From Belnapia sp. F-4-1 (GTDB lineage: Bacteria > Pseudomonadota > Alphaproteobacteria > Acetobacterales > Acetobacteraceae), in contig NZ_KN676113.1 of the NCBI RefSeq assembly GCF_000802185.1, positions 1,632,819 to 1,696,818 of the forward strand: 64,000 nt of DNA, given 5' to 3'. The translations under genes were made by a program, and so were the position numbers. Numbering within the stretch: the stretch's first letter is position 1; each line of letters opens with the position of its first letter. Shown in pieces: positions 51,689 through 61,578 of this stretch. The notes under the pieces were generated by a model. The model had not been told where the DNA came from. It was given only the letters and a program-made list of their open reading frames with translations, and did not search any database.

Positions 51689-54290
51689 GGATGCGCTTCC
51701 GGATGGGGCGGCCGGCGATGGAACGCTGCACATTCTCCTCCGCCTCGGCCAGGGAGAAGATCATAGCCTCATCGGCATCGGCGGGAACCTCGATCGTCGC
51801 CCGCAACTTGCCGAGGACCTGCACGGCCAACGTCAGCGTCTCCGCCTTCAGCAGCGTCGGGTCCGCCTCCAGCCAGGGCAGGTCGGCGACCATGGCGTCC
51901 TCGCCCGGCCGCAGCATCGACCAGAGCTCCTCCGCCAGATGCGGCATCATCGGCCCGGAGAGCCGCACCAGCGCCTCCAGCGCCTCCCGCCGCACCGCGC
52001 CTGGTACCGTCCCGGCATCGCTCACCGCGTTGGCGAACTCATGGATGCGCGCCACCGCGACGTTGAAGGCGAAGCCTTCCAGCGCCTCGGTGATGGCGGC
52101 GATGGTCCGGTGCGTCGCCTGCCGCAGCTTTCGCGCCGCGCCCTCGGCACCTTCCACGGAAGCCCCTGCCGGCGGCAGGTCGCCCAGCGCCCCAGCGACC
52201 AGCCGGTAGACCCGCTGCGTGAAGCGATAGGCCCCCGCCACGCCGCTCTCGGTCCACTCCATGTCCCGCTCCGGCGGGTTGTCGCTGAGGATGAACCAGC
52301 GCGCCGTGTCCGCCCCGTAGCGGCCGATGATGGCGCCCGGATCGACGGTGTTGCGCTTCGACTTCGACATCGCCTCGACGCGCCCGATGACGACCGGCGC
52401 GTTGCCGTCCTTCACCCGCGCGGTGCGCGTGCCGTTCGCGTCCAGGGAGAACTCCACCTCCTCCGGATAGAGCCAGCGCCCGTCGGCCGACTTGTAGCTC
52501 TCATGCGTGACCATGCCCTGGGTGAAGAGCCCGGCGAAAGGCTCGTTCACCTCGAGATGCCCCGTCTCCCGCATCCCTCGCGTGAAGAAGCGGCTGTAGA
52601 GCAAGTGCAGGATCGCGTGCTCGATGCCGCCGATATACTGGTCCACCGGCAGCCAGCCATCGACCGCATTCCGCACCACCGGCACTTCCGCCCGCGGCGA
52701 GCAGAAGCGCGCGAAGTACCAGCTGCTGTCGACGAAGGTGTCGAAGGTATCCGTCTCCCTGCGCGCTGCCTTGCCGCATTGCGGGCAATCGACATGCTTC
52801 CAACTCGGGTGATGGTCGAGCGGATTCCCAGGACGCGAGAAATCGACATCGTCCGGCAGCTTCACCGGCAGGTCGGATTTCGGCACCGGCACCACGCCGC
52901 AGGCCTCGCAGTGGATCACGGGGATCGGGCAGCCCCAGTAGCGTTGCCGCGACACGCCCCAGTCGCGCAGCCGCCAGTTGACGACGCCCGTCCCCTGCCC
53001 CTTGACCTCCAGCGCCTCGATCGCCCGCCGCTTTGCCGCCGGTACGTCGAGCCCGTCGAGGAAGCCGGAGTTGAAGATCGTCCCGTCCCCCGTATAGGCC
53101 GCATCGCCGAGCACGAAGCTGGCGGCGTCGGCTCCCGCCGGCAGCACGACAGGCCTGATCTCCAGCCCGTACTTGCCGGCGAATTCGAAGTCCCGCTCGT
53201 CGTGCCCGGGGCAGCCGAAGATCGCCCCCGTGCCGTATTCCATCAGCACGAAATTGGCGATCCAGACCGGAAAGCTGACGCCTTCAAGGAAAGGATGCGC
53301 CACGCGGAAGCCGGTATCGAAGCCTCGCTTCTCCGCCTGCTCGATGGCCGCCTCGCTTGTCCCCATCCGTCGGCACTCGGCGACGAACTCCGCCGCCGCC
53401 GGATCCCGCGCCGCCGCCGCGGCGGCCAATGGATGCTCGGCAGCGACTGCGAGGAAGCTCATGCCGAACAGCGTATCCGGCCGCGTCGTGAAGACTTCCA
53501 CCTCGTCGATGCCCGCCTGCGGCTCGGCCAGCCGGAAGCGTACCCGCGCCCCCTCGCTGCGGCCGATCCAGTTGGCCTGCATGGTCTTCACGCGGTCGGG
53601 CCAGCGCTCCAGCCCCTGCAAGGCCTCCAGCAGCTCAGGCGCGAACTTCGTGATGCGGAAGAACCATTGGCTGAGCTGCTTCTTCTCGACCAGCGCGCCG
53701 CTGCGCCAGCCGCGCCCGTCGATCACCTGCTCGTTGGCGAGTACGGTCCCGTCCACCGGGTCCCAATTGACCCAGCTCTCCTTCCGCTCGACCAGCCCGG
53801 CCTTCCAGAAGTCGAGGAACACCGCCTGCTGCTGCCCGTAGTATTCAACATCGCATGTGGCGAATTCCCGCGACCAGTCGAGCGACAGCCCCATGCGTTT
53901 CAGCTCGGCGCGCATGTTGGCGATGTTGTCGTAGGTCCACTTGCCCGGATGAATGCCCCGCTCGCGCGCCGCATTCTCCGCTGGCAGGCCGAAGGCATCC
54001 CACCCCATGGGGTGCATCACCTGGTGCCCGCGCGCCCGCTTGTAGCGCGCCACCACGTCGCCCAGGGTGTAGTTCCGCACGTGCCCCATATGGATCTTGC
54101 CGCTGGGGTAGGGGAACATCTCAAGGACGTAGTACTTCGCCCTGTTGCCGTCCGGCACGTCCGGCACGGCGAAGCATTGCCGCCGGTTCCACTCCTCCTG
54201 CCAGCGCGGCTCTGCTGCGGCGAAGTCGTAGCGGGTATCGGTGGGGGGCGTGGTGGTGCTGGCGTCGCTCATCGGGGACCGGATGCTCAT
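51654..54290 (-). CDS. leuS: Leucyl-tRNA synthetase
   Basis: The 878-residue class I synthetase charges tRNA-Leu. It has the HIGH-type motif [20 protein letters not shown] (about 58-77), [14 protein letters not shown], an editing domain (about 220-410) with [24 protein letters not shown], and the KMSKS-type motif [15 protein letters not shown] 54290 or 54272 are both possible starts. Its own promoter should lie in the 151-bp gap before the divergent hydrolase gene. Confidence 0.97.
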   Translation of the reverse strand: MSIRSPMSDASTTTPPTDTRYDFAAAEPRWQEEWNRRQCFAVPDVPDGNRAKYYVLEMFPYPSGKIHMGHVRNYTLGDVVARYKRARGHQVMHPMGWDAFGLPAENAARERGIHPGKWTYDNIANMRAELKRMGLSLDWSREFATCDVEYYGQQQAVFLDFWKAGLVERKESWVNWDPVDGTVLANEQVIDGRGWRSGALVEKKQLSQWFFRITKFAPELLEALQGLERWPDRVKTMQANWIGRSEGARVRFRLAEPQAGIDEVEVFTTRPDTLFGMSFLAVAAEHPLAAAAAARDPAAAEFVAECRRMGTSEAAIEQAEKRGFDTGFRVAHPFLEGVSFPVWIANFVLMEYGTGAIFGCPGHDERDFEFAGKYGLEIRPVVLPAGADAASFVLGDAAYTGDGTIFNSGFLDGLDVPAAKRRAIEALEVKGQGTGVVNWRLRDWGVSRQRYWGCPIPVIHCEACGVVPVPKSDLPVKLPDDVDFSRPGNPLDHHPSWKHVDCPQCGKAARRETDTFDTFVDSSWYFARFCSPRAEVPVVRNAVDGWLPVDQYIGGIEHAILHLLYSRFFTRGMRETGHLEVNEPFAGLFTQGMVTHESYKSADGRWLYPEEVEFSLDANGTRTARVKDGNAPVVIGRVEAMSKSKRNTVDPGAIIGRYGADTARWFILSDNPPERDMEWTESGVAGAYRFTQRVYRLVAGALGDLPPAGASVEGAEGAARKLRQATHRTIAAITEALEGFAFNVAVARIHEFANAVSDAGTVPGAVRREALEALVRLSGPMMPHLAEELWSMLRPGEDAMVADLPWLEADPTLLKAETLTLAVQVLGKLRATIEVPADADEAMIFSLAEAEENVQRSIAGRPIRKRIHVPGRVVNFVV

Positions 54291-54441
54291 CGGACAAAGG
54301 GAATAGGCTTGCTATAGCCGTTAGGGAAGTATCTCCCCCCGAGGGAATATTTCCGCCAAGGGAAGGGCGCGCTCCACTTCGTGCCGTTGCCTCTGCGACA
54401 CGGCCGGCACACGATGGCGCTCCCCTTCGCATGGACCACTG

Positions 54442-55536
54442 ATGCGCTTCCGCCTGCTGCTGATCCTGATGCTTGGCCTCGCGCCTGCGCTGCGCGCCGA
54501 GCCGCTCGAGGAGCAATACCGCAGCATCTTCTCCGTCGCCGCGCTCGGCACGCCGGGGCCTTCGCTCGGGCTCGCCAGCAGCTTCACCCTGGTCTATCGC
54601 GGCCTGATCGGCCATGCGGCCTTCGCCGTGGCGCGCGAAGCCTCCGGCCGCTCCGCCTGGGGCTATGCCGGCAACGCAGCGCGTCCGGATCTTGCCGAAG
54701 CCGCGGCGCTTGAGAATTGCCGCCGCACGCTCGGCCCGGTCCAGGCCGAATGCCGCATCCTCGCCCGCGATGCCGGCCTCGCCAGCGGCCCCGCTCTGCC
54801 GCTGGTCCAGGGCGGCCTTGGCCCCTTCCGCTGGGCGCCGATGCTGCTCCGCCGCGGCCCCCAGGCGGCCCGCGGCGTCGTCATCTGGTCGCATGGCTAT
54901 GGCGGCCCCGAGCGCGACAACCGCAGCACGCCCACGCCCGGCTTCGTCTCCATCCTGAACGATGCCGGCTGGGACGTGCTCCGCTTCGACCGCAACCCGG
55001 CGGAGGATGCCCTCTACACCAGCCTCCCCCGCCTGGTGGACGGGTTGCAGGCCGTGCGCGCCGCCGGATACCGCCATATCCTGCTCGGTGGCCAGTCGCG
55101 CGGCGGCTGGCAGTCCGTCATGGCTGCGAGCGCCCGGCCGGACTGGGTGGATGCGGTGATCGCCACCGCCCCCGCCGCCCATGGCGAGGCGAGCCGCGCC
55201 AACAACCTCGTCTCCGGCCTCGAGGATTTCCGCCGCCTGCTGGCCGGGCTGCCCGCAGGCGGCCCCCGCCTCGCCGTCGCCGTCTTCGATGGCGACGACT
55301 TCGACCCGGACCCCGAGGCCCGCGCCAAGTTGCTCGACGACGCCTCCCGCACCCGCCGCGCGCCCGTCCTCGCCCTCTGGCCTTCCGGCCCGCAGCCCGC
55401 CCCCATCCGCGGCCATGGCGGCAGCACCGACTGGCGCTTCACGACCCTCTATGGCGCCTGCCTGCTGACCCTGGTGGACGCCCCAGAGGCCGCCGCCCCG
55501 CGTGGCCTCCGCCGTACCCCCTGCGGCGGCGGCTGA
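54442..55536 (+). CDS. Exported alpha/beta-hydrolase-like protein
   Basis: The 364-residue protein has a signal peptide (FRLLLILMLGLAPALRAEP). An N-terminal part with a stress-protein-like GYAGNAARPDLAEAAALENC pattern follows, then an alpha/beta-hydrolase core with IWSHGYGGPERD, the nucleophile elbow LLGGQSRGGWQS, a late GDDFDPDPE and RGHGGSTDW holding a candidate catalytic His. The substrate is unknown. It heads the plus-strand block inserted between leuS and the DUF3576 gene. Confidence 0.75.
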   Translation: MRFRLLLILMLGLAPALRAEPLEEQYRSIFSVAALGTPGPSLGLASSFTLVYRGLIGHAAFAVAREASGRSAWGYAGNAARPDLAEAAALENCRRTLGPVQAECRILARDAGLASGPALPLVQGGLGPFRWAPMLLRRGPQAARGVVIWSHGYGGPERDNRSTPTPGFVSILNDAGWDVLRFDRNPAEDALYTSLPRLVDGLQAVRAAGYRHILLGGQSRGGWQSVMAASARPDWVDAVIATAPAAHGEASRANNLVSGLEDFRRLLAGLPAGGPRLAVAVFDGDDFDPDPEARAKLLDDASRTRRAPVLALWPSGPQPAPIRGHGGSTDWRFTTLYGACLLTLVDAPEAAAPRGLRRTPCGGG

Positions 55537-55581
55537 GGGCGATCTTGCGCCAGCGGAACCTCCGCCCCTACCTTCACCCGC

Positions 55582-56442
55582 ATGAAGTGTCCCCCCTTCG
55601 ACTACCACGCGCCGCGGAGCCAGGCGGAGGCCCTGGCCCTGCTGGCCCGGCACGGGGAGGAGGGGAAGATCCTCGCCGGCGGCCAAAGCCTGGTGCCGAC
55701 CATGGCCTTCCGGCTGGCGAGGCCGGCCAGCCTCATCGACATCAACCGCATCGCCGAGCTGGATACCTGCCGCGCCGAGGCCAACCGCCTCCGCATCGGC
55801 GCGCTGGCTCGCCACGCCCGCTTCGAGCGCCCAGTGGTGCCTGGCCCGACCGGCGCGCTCCTCGCCCGCGCGGCCGAGCACATCGCCCATGCGCCGATCC
55901 GCACCCGCGGCACCTTCTGCGGCAGCCTCGCCCATGCCGACCCGGCCTCGGAGTGGTGCTGCATCGCCCTTGCCCTGGGCGCCGAGATGCGGGTGCTGCG
56001 CGAGGGCGGCGAGCGCCTGGTCCCCGCCGCCGACTGGTTCCAGGCGGTCTTCACCACCGCCCTCGGCCCCGATGAGCTGCTGGCCGAAGCCAGCCTCCCG
56101 ATCCTCGGCCCCGACTGGCGCTGCGGCTTTGCCGAGTTCAACCGCCGCGCCGGCGACTTCGCCCTGGCCATGGCGGTAACCGCCCTTCGGCTCGATGTTG
56201 CTGGCCATGTCGCCGAGGCCCGCATCGCCCTCGGCGGCGTCGCCGGCACGCCGGTCCTGGCCCGGGAGGCCGCTGCCTCCCTCCTGGGCGCCCCGCCCAC
56301 CCCCGACCGCCTCCGCGCCGCCGCCGCCCTCGCCGCCGAGGGCTTCGAGCCGACCGAGGATGCCCAGGTCCCCGCCGACTACCGGCGCGACCTGGTCCGC
56401 GCCATGACCCGCCGTGCCCTGGAAGGGTCGCTTGCCGCATGA
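55582..56442 (+). CDS. Molybdenum hydroxylase FAD subunit (CoxM/XdhB-like)
   Basis: The 286-residue subunit binds FAD through KILAGGQSLVPTMAFRLARP and TRGTFCGSLAHADPASEW, both family markers. It passes electrons from the [2Fe-2S] subunit to an acceptor. It begins MKCPPFDYHAPRSQAEALAL, matching CoxM proteins. It overlaps the large subunit gene by ATGA. Substrate is not determinable; carbon monoxide dehydrogenase is unlikely, as explained under the large subunit. Confidence 0.9.
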   Translation: MKCPPFDYHAPRSQAEALALLARHGEEGKILAGGQSLVPTMAFRLARPASLIDINRIAELDTCRAEANRLRIGALARHARFERPVVPGPTGALLARAAEHIAHAPIRTRGTFCGSLAHADPASEWCCIALALGAEMRVLREGGERLVPAADWFQAVFTTALGPDELLAEASLPILGPDWRCGFAEFNRRAGDFALAMAVTALRLDVAGHVAEARIALGGVAGTPVLAREAAASLLGAPPTPDRLRAAAALAAEGFEPTEDAQVPADYRRDLVRAMTRRALEGSLAA

Positions 56443-58745
56443 ACTGGACCGGCCGCCGCCTCCCCCGCACCGAAGACCCAGCCCTGCTCCGCGGCGAGGG
56501 CGCTTTCACCGCCGACCTCGCCGCCGGTGCCCGCGCCGTGCGCTTCCTCCGCAGCCCCTACGCCGCCGGCCGCATCCTCTCGATCTCGGCCCCCGATCTC
56601 CCCCACGGCGCCCTGCTGGTGACCGGCGCCGACCTCGAGGGCGTCGGCCCCATCCGTCCCGAACTCTTCCGCTTCAACTACCGCGCCATCAGCCAGCCCG
56701 TCCTGCCGCGCGAGCGCGTCCACTTCGTCGGCCAGCCCATGGCCGCCGTGGTCGCCGCCACGCCCGAAGAGGCCGAGGACATCGCCGAGGCCGTCTTGCT
56801 GGAGATCGAGCCCGAGGACCCCGTCGTCACCATCGACGACGCCCTTCGGCCCGGCGCCCTCACCCTCCACCCCGAGGCCCCCGGCAATCTCGTGGTCGAT
56901 GGCGTGATCCGCCACCCCGGCTGCGAGGCCGCCTTCGCCCGCGCCGACTGCATCGTCGAGCTCACCCTCCGCTCCGGCCGCCAGAATGCGACGCCGATGG
57001 AGGCGCGCGCCGGCCTCGCCGCCTATGACCGCGCCACCGGCCGCATCCGCCTCACCGCCTCCTGCCAGATGCCGCACATGCTCCGCACCGGCATCGCCAC
57101 CCTGCTCGGCATGGCGGAGGCCGACCTGCAAGTGGTTGCCCCCGATGTGGGGGGAGGCTTCGGCCAGAAGATGGCCCTTTTCCCCGAATACCCGCTGCTG
57201 GTCTGGCTCGCCCGGCGCCATCGCGGCAGCTTCTGCTGGGTCGAGGACCGCAACGAGAACCTGATCGCTTCCGCCCATAGCCGCGAGCAGCGCCACCACC
57301 TGCGCGCCGCCTTCGCCGCCGATGGCACCCTGCTGGGGCTGGAGGCCGACATCCTCGCCAATACTGGCGCCTTCTCCTGCTACCCGACCACCTGCGGCGT
57401 GGAGCCGCTGATGGCGCTGGCCGAATACCCCGGCCCCTACCGCCTCCCAACCTACGCCGCCCGCGCCCGGGCACTGGCGACCAACACCTGCCCCGCCGCG
57501 CCCTATCGCGGCGTCTCCCGCCCCGTCGTCACCTTCGGGCTGGAGCGGCTGATGGACCGCGCCGCCGCCGCGCTCGGCATGGACCCGGTCGCGCTCCGCC
57601 GCCGCAACCTCGTCACCGATTTCCCGCATGTGACGCCGACCGGCCTCACCCTCGACCAGGCCTCCTATGTCGAGGCGCTGGACCGTGCCGTGGCCGCTGC
57701 CGACCTCCCGGCCTTCCGCGCCCGGCAGGAAGCCGCCCGGCGCGAGGGCCGCTATCTCGGCCTCGGCCTCGCCGTCTTTAACGAGCGCACCGGCTACGGC
57801 ACCCCGGCCTTCGCCGCCCGCGGCATGGGCATCGTCCCCGGCTACGAGGTGGTCGACATCGCCATGACCCCGGCCGGGGAGGTGGAGGTCCGCATCGGCG
57901 CCTCGCCGCATGGCCAGGGCCTGCGGACCACCCTCGCCCAGCTTGCCGCCGACCGCCTCGGCCTCGAACCGTCGCAGATTCGCGTCATCCACGGCGATAC
58001 GGACCGCACGCCCTATGGCTGGGGGAGCTTCGCCAGCCGCGGCGCCGTCATCGCCGGCGGCGCCACCCAACTCGCCGCCGACAAGCTCGCCGCCCGCCTC
58101 CGCCGCGCCGCCGCCCGCCTGCTCCAGGCCGAGCCGGAGGCCATCGCCCTCCGCGACGGCGCCGCCTGGGCCGGCGAGGCCTCCATTCCCCTCACGGAGG
58201 TCGCCCGCCGCGTCCACCAGCGCTCCGAGCAGCTCTCCGACCTCGACGGCTTCAACCTCGCCGAGACCGCGCAATACGACCCGGGTGGCACCTTCTCAAA
58301 CGCCTGCCATATCGCGGAAGTCGAGGTGGATGCCGAGACCGGCCATGTCCGCGTCCACCGCTTCCTCGTTGTCGAGGATGCCGGCCGGCTGCTGAACCCG
58401 CTGATCGCCGATGGACAGGTGCATGGTGGCGTCGCCCAGGGCATCGCCAACGCTCTGCTGGAGGAAGTGCTCTACGCCGCGGATGGCAACCCGCTCACCG
58501 GCAGCCTCGCCGACTACCTGCCCCCAAGCGCCGCCGAGATCCCGCCGATCGAGATCATCCACCTGGAGACGGAAAGCCCGGAAACGCTGACCGGCGCCAA
58601 GGGCCTCGGCGAAGGCGGCGCCATCGGCGCCCCGGCCGCCATCGCCAACGCCATCAGCGACGCGCTCTCGCCCTTCGGCGTCGATATTGCCGAACTCCCC
58701 GCGACCCCCGCCCGCATCCGTGCCCTGATCCGGAACGCCCGATGA
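56439..58745 (+). CDS. Molybdenum hydroxylase catalytic subunit (CoxL/XdhC family)
   Basis: The 768-residue subunit carries the molybdopterin cytosine dinucleotide site. It has VAPDVGGGFGQKMALFPEY, the active-site loop PYRGVSRPV, ASPHGQGLRTTLAQLAADRL, SRGAVIAGGAT, and the catalytic Glu in GAKGLGEGGAIGAP. The loop lacks the AYRCSFR signature of true (form I) CO dehydrogenase, so it is an aldehyde oxidase, isoquinoline oxidoreductase or similar hydroxylase. Order is FAD-Mo-FeS, with overlaps at both ends. Confidence 0.9.
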   Translation: MNWTGRRLPRTEDPALLRGEGAFTADLAAGARAVRFLRSPYAAGRILSISAPDLPHGALLVTGADLEGVGPIRPELFRFNYRAISQPVLPRERVHFVGQPMAAVVAATPEEAEDIAEAVLLEIEPEDPVVTIDDALRPGALTLHPEAPGNLVVDGVIRHPGCEAAFARADCIVELTLRSGRQNATPMEARAGLAAYDRATGRIRLTASCQMPHMLRTGIATLLGMAEADLQVVAPDVGGGFGQKMALFPEYPLLVWLARRHRGSFCWVEDRNENLIASAHSREQRHHLRAAFAADGTLLGLEADILANTGAFSCYPTTCGVEPLMALAEYPGPYRLPTYAARARALATNTCPAAPYRGVSRPVVTFGLERLMDRAAAALGMDPVALRRRNLVTDFPHVTPTGLTLDQASYVEALDRAVAAADLPAFRARQEAARREGRYLGLGLAVFNERTGYGTPAFAARGMGIVPGYEVVDIAMTPAGEVEVRIGASPHGQGLRTTLAQLAADRLGLEPSQIRVIHGDTDRTPYGWGSFASRGAVIAGGATQLAADKLAARLRRAAARLLQAEPEAIALRDGAAWAGEASIPLTEVARRVHQRSEQLSDLDGFNLAETAQYDPGGTFSNACHIAEVEVDAETGHVRVHRFLVVEDAGRLLNPLIADGQVHGGVAQGIANALLEEVLYAADGNPLTGSLADYLPPSAAEIPPIEIIHLETESPETLTGAKGLGEGGAIGAPAAIANAISDALSPFGVDIAELPATPARIRALIRNAR

Positions 58746-59242
58746 GCAAGACGCCGATCCGCCTCACCGTGAACGGCCTGCCGCACGAGGTGGCCGTCGA
58801 GCCCCGCCGGACGCTCGCCGACGCGCTCCGCGACGACTGCGGCCTGACCGGCACCCATCTCGGCTGCGAGCACGGCGTCTGCGGCGCCTGCACCGTGCTG
58901 CTCGATGGCGAGGCTGTGCGCGCCTGCCTGCATTTCGCCATCCAGGCCGATGGCCACGCCATTCGCACCGTCGAGGGTCTCGCTGCCCCGGACGGCAGCC
59001 TCAACCCGCTCCAGCGCGCCTTCTGGGAGAATCATGGCCTGCAGTGCGGCTTCTGCACACCCGGCTTCCTGATGCTCGCCACCTGGATGCTCGAACAGCC
59101 AGGGCCGGTGGACGAGGCACGGCTGCGCCACGTCCTTTCCTCCAACCTTTGCCGCTGCACGGGCTACCAGAACATCCTGACGGCCGTCCGCACGGCGGCG
59201 CAGGAGCTGGGCAAGTGGCGCGAGGGGGCAACGCCCGCCTGA
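58742..59242 (+). CDS. Molybdenum hydroxylase [2Fe-2S] subunit (CoxS-like)
   Basis: The 166-residue subunit has the plant-type cluster motif THLGCEHGVCGACTVLLDGEAVRAC and the second cluster motif QCGFCTPGFLM with LCRCTGYQNIL. Both [2Fe-2S] centres are complete, so electron transfer from the molybdenum centre should work. It is the last gene of the hydroxylase operon and converges on the DUF3576 gene with 12 bp between stops. Confidence 0.93.
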   Translation: MSKTPIRLTVNGLPHEVAVEPRRTLADALRDDCGLTGTHLGCEHGVCGACTVLLDGEAVRACLHFAIQADGHAIRTVEGLAAPDGSLNPLQRAFWENHGLQCGFCTPGFLMLATWMLEQPGPVDEARLRHVLSSNLCRCTGYQNILTAVRTAAQELGKWREGATPA

Positions 59243-59254
59243 GGCGGCGTCCGC

Positions 59255-59791
59255 TTACCGCGAGGCCGACTGGCTCCGCAGTTCCCGCGCCCGCGCCAGA
59301 ACCTTGTCCTCGAGGTCGGAATTGGTCGAGGCCGAGACCGGGCTATCCACCCACTGCCCATGGTCGAGCGTTTGCCGGAACACCTGCACCCGCACGCCGT
59401 CCGAGCGAAGCTGCCGCCCGAGCACATAGGCCTGCGCCCGGAACCGTTCGCCATTCGCAGACGGCGGCGAATACCAATCGGTGATGATCGTGCCGCCGAA
59501 GGGATCGGCCGAGGCCAGCGGCATGAAGGAGAGGGTGTCCAGCGTTGCCCGCCACAGATAGGCGTTCACGCTAAGCCCGCTGCCACCGCCATTGGCCGCT
59601 GCCTCGCGCGCCTCGCGGTCCTTGTCCACGCCGAAGACGACGATGCCGGCGCTCGCCCCCTGCGGCCGGTTCCTCGCCCGGCCTTGGCGCCAATCGCCAT
59701 ACTCGTCATTCCCCACCAGACGCTGGTTGTCGCCGCCGCAAGCGGCAAGCAGGGAAAGGGCGGCAACGAAAGCAAGAAGGGCAGGTTTCAT
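59255..59791 (-). CDS. DUF3576 lipoprotein
   Basis: The 178-residue protein has a signal peptide with lipobox LLAACGG, then the DUF3576 core LSVNAYLWRATLDTLSFMPLASADPFGGTIITDWY in two adjoining parts, followed by FRAQAYVLGRQLRSDGVRV. The family is an alphaproteobacterial outer-membrane lipoprotein of unknown role. In related genomes it usually precedes leuS-lptE; here about 5 kb of plus-strand genes separate them. Confidence 0.85.
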   Translation of the reverse strand: MKPALLAFVAALSLLAACGGDNQRLVGNDEYGDWRQGRARNRPQGASAGIVVFGVDKDREAREAAANGGGSGLSVNAYLWRATLDTLSFMPLASADPFGGTIITDWYSPPSANGERFRAQAYVLGRQLRSDGVRVQVFRQTLDHGQWVDSPVSASTNSDLEDKVLARARELRSQSASR

Positions 59792-59845
59792 GATGCGCGC
59801 ACACTAGATGCGCCGCCCGGACAATCAAGCATCAAGTGCGTCGAG

Positions 59846-59880
59846 AAACAAAAAGGGGCGGCAGGTTACCCTGCCGCCCC
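59846..59880 (-). terminator. Intrinsic terminator of the porin gene
   Basis: On the minus strand, GGGGCGGCAGG and CCTGCCGCCCC (59855-59865 and 59870-59880) form a perfect 11-bp stem with a 4-base loop. TTTTTGTTT follows directly. It lies 23 bases after the porin stop and is the best Rho-independent terminator in the window. Confidence 0.9.
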
Positions 59881-59902
59881 CTTCTGTCCCGGTCCCGAAG
59901 GA

Positions 59903-61333
59903 TCAGAAAGCCAGACGGGTGCCCAGGATGAACACCTTCGCGGTGTTGCGGTCCTGCACGCCCGGGTTGGATGGGTCGAGGTCGCGGCCGCGCTCCGCCA
60001 CCGTGTAGCTGCTGTACTCGGCAACGATGTCGAGGCCCGGAGCGAGACGGTAGTTGGCGCCGATGCCGTAGCCGAGGCGGCGCATCAGGGCCGCACCGCC
60101 TGCGTTCGGGGTCGCCGTCAGCACGCCGGCCGCGTTGTAGCCGAAGGTGGTGCGGCTCGCGCCTTCCACGGTCTGGATCAGGTAGTTGCCGCCGATGGTG
60201 AACGGCCCGACCGTGTAGCTGGCGCCGGCGAAGAACTGATCCATGGGCCGGTCGCCCTTGAGCAGATTGCCCCAGAAGAAGTTCGAGGCGCCGTGCTCAT
60301 ACTGCGCACCGACCGTCAGGCCGTAGGCCGAAGCCTGCGCACCCACCTGCCAGACGCCGAGCGGCTGGAAGACCGAGCGCTGCACGTTGAGCGGGCTGAG
60401 CTCCTTCGCCGCGCCCGAGCCGACATAGCCGCCGGTGACGGACAGGCCGACGCCGGCCAGGCTGCCGCGCCAGCGCAGCGCACCCTGGTACTCGTTGCGG
60501 CGAACCGACATGTTCGGGCCGGCCGCGGCGACGCCGAAGCTGGCGGCGCCGGTGAAGGCGTAGGAGCTGTCGCACCAGCCGCTGGACTGGTTGCTGGGGC
60601 AGCCCGTGTCCTCGCCCTCGTTGTAGTTGAAGGCGAAGGAGGCGCCGAAGTCGAAGCCGAAGAACTGCGGCGACAGGTAGATGATCTTGGTGTTGTCGCC
60701 GAGCGAGCCCGGGGAGGTGGTCGTGCGCACATTGGCCTGGCGGGACACGAAGGACTCGCGGTCGCCGTAGATGCCGCCGGTGCCGAAGTTGGTGATGACG
60801 CCGGAGTTCATCAGGCCGCCGACCGGGCCATCCTCGTCACCGAAGCGGATCTGGCCCCACATCGGCGAGGCGACGAAGGCGTACATCTCGTCGATGCTCG
60901 CCGTTGTCTTGCCGGTGCTGGCACGCTGCTGGACGATGTTGCGGCCTTCCTGCTGGTTGAAGGCGATCTCGATCACCGCACCGTAGGACAGGCCGTTGGC
61001 CGTCTTGCCGTTGACGAAAACATGGACCTCGGCATCGGTGCTGAAGTCGTTCTTCGACAGGCGGCCGACGTGACCGGGGTTGGTGCCGACATTCGTCTCC
61101 GTCGTCGGGGTCCCGGCAACAATCGCTTGCCGCAGATTCCCGTCCGCGGGGGACGTGTTATTGGCCAGGCCGGACGGCACGGTGCTGTTCCGCCCGCTCT
61201 GCTGCGTGTTGCCGTAGTAAGCCCGGAAGAAACCGCCGATGCGGACGGTCGGGGCTTCCTGTGCCTCGGCAACAGCCGGTGCCAGGAGCGCCGCGCCGAC
61301 CACCGCGGTCGTGCCCAGCAGTATCTTGCGCAT
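59903..61333 (-). CDS. Outer-membrane porin (Gram-negative porin family)
   Basis: The 476-residue protein has a signal peptide (RKILLGTTAVVGAALLAPAVAEA), then alternating beta-strand patterns such as VRIGGFFRAYYGN, YGAVIEIAFNQQEG, GQIRFGDEDG and LSVTGGYVGSG. It ends in FILGTRLAF, the terminal Phe used by the BAM complex. It forms a general diffusion channel of unknown selectivity. GGAGG lies at ideal spacing before the ATG at 61333. A strong terminator and a long 5' leader suggest high expression. Confidence 0.9.
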   Translation of the reverse strand: MRKILLGTTAVVGAALLAPAVAEAQEAPTVRIGGFFRAYYGNTQQSGRNSTVPSGLANNTSPADGNLRQAIVAGTPTTETNVGTNPGHVGRLSKNDFSTDAEVHVFVNGKTANGLSYGAVIEIAFNQQEGRNIVQQRASTGKTTASIDEMYAFVASPMWGQIRFGDEDGPVGGLMNSGVITNFGTGGIYGDRESFVSRQANVRTTTSPGSLGDNTKIIYLSPQFFGFDFGASFAFNYNEGEDTGCPSNQSSGWCDSSYAFTGAASFGVAAAGPNMSVRRNEYQGALRWRGSLAGVGLSVTGGYVGSGAAKELSPLNVQRSVFQPLGVWQVGAQASAYGLTVGAQYEHGASNFFWGNLLKGDRPMDQFFAGASYTVGPFTIGGNYLIQTVEGASRTTFGYNAAGVLTATPNAGGAALMRRLGYGIGANYRLAPGLDIVAEYSSYTVAERGRDLDPSNPGVQDRNTAKVFILGTRLAF

Positions 61334-61474
61334 TCTAAACCTCCTCAGTCGCCGGGCTGGCCGGCTGTTCCCTGTCTGACCCACCCGCCCCCCCGCGGCT
61401 TGCGCCGCTTTTGGCAGGTGCCATACCCAAACCCGACCAATGCCGGTTGACGGACATGACCGGGTCCGCACCGG

Positions 61475-61504
61475 ACTATGGTCCAGCGCAATAAAGGGCG
61501 GCAA
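61475..61504 (-). promoter_or_regulatory. Candidate porin promoter
   Basis: On the minus strand TTGCCG (61504-61499) and CATAGT (61480-61475) are 18 bases apart and precede a leader of about 135 bases. A CTGTGGC/GCCACAG hairpin (61541-61560) lies further upstream and may end the ThiE-like gene. A small GCGGC/GCCGC hairpin (61395-61408) lies in the leader. Confidence 0.35.
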
Positions 61505-61578
61505 CCGGCGACACAGCGTTACCGCGACTTCGCTGAGACACTGTGGCCCCGCCGCCACAGGAAGTTGTACGATTTTCG

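Noticed and set aside
51687-54317. Plus-strand open frame of about 876 codons opposite leuS
   Set aside because: It mirrors leuS and has the skewed composition of an antisense frame. leuS has all synthetase motifs.
55582-59242. Carbon monoxide dehydrogenase (coxMLS)
   Set aside because: The large subunit loop reads PYRGVSRP rather than AYRCSFR, and no other cox genes are present. A general molybdenum hydroxylase is the safer call.
59360-61450. Long open frame of about 700 codons on the plus strand opposite the porin gene
   Set aside because: It is antisense to a well-supported porin with signal peptide, ribosome site and terminator. High GC keeps the opposite frames open, and the translation is His/Arg/Gly-rich with no domain.
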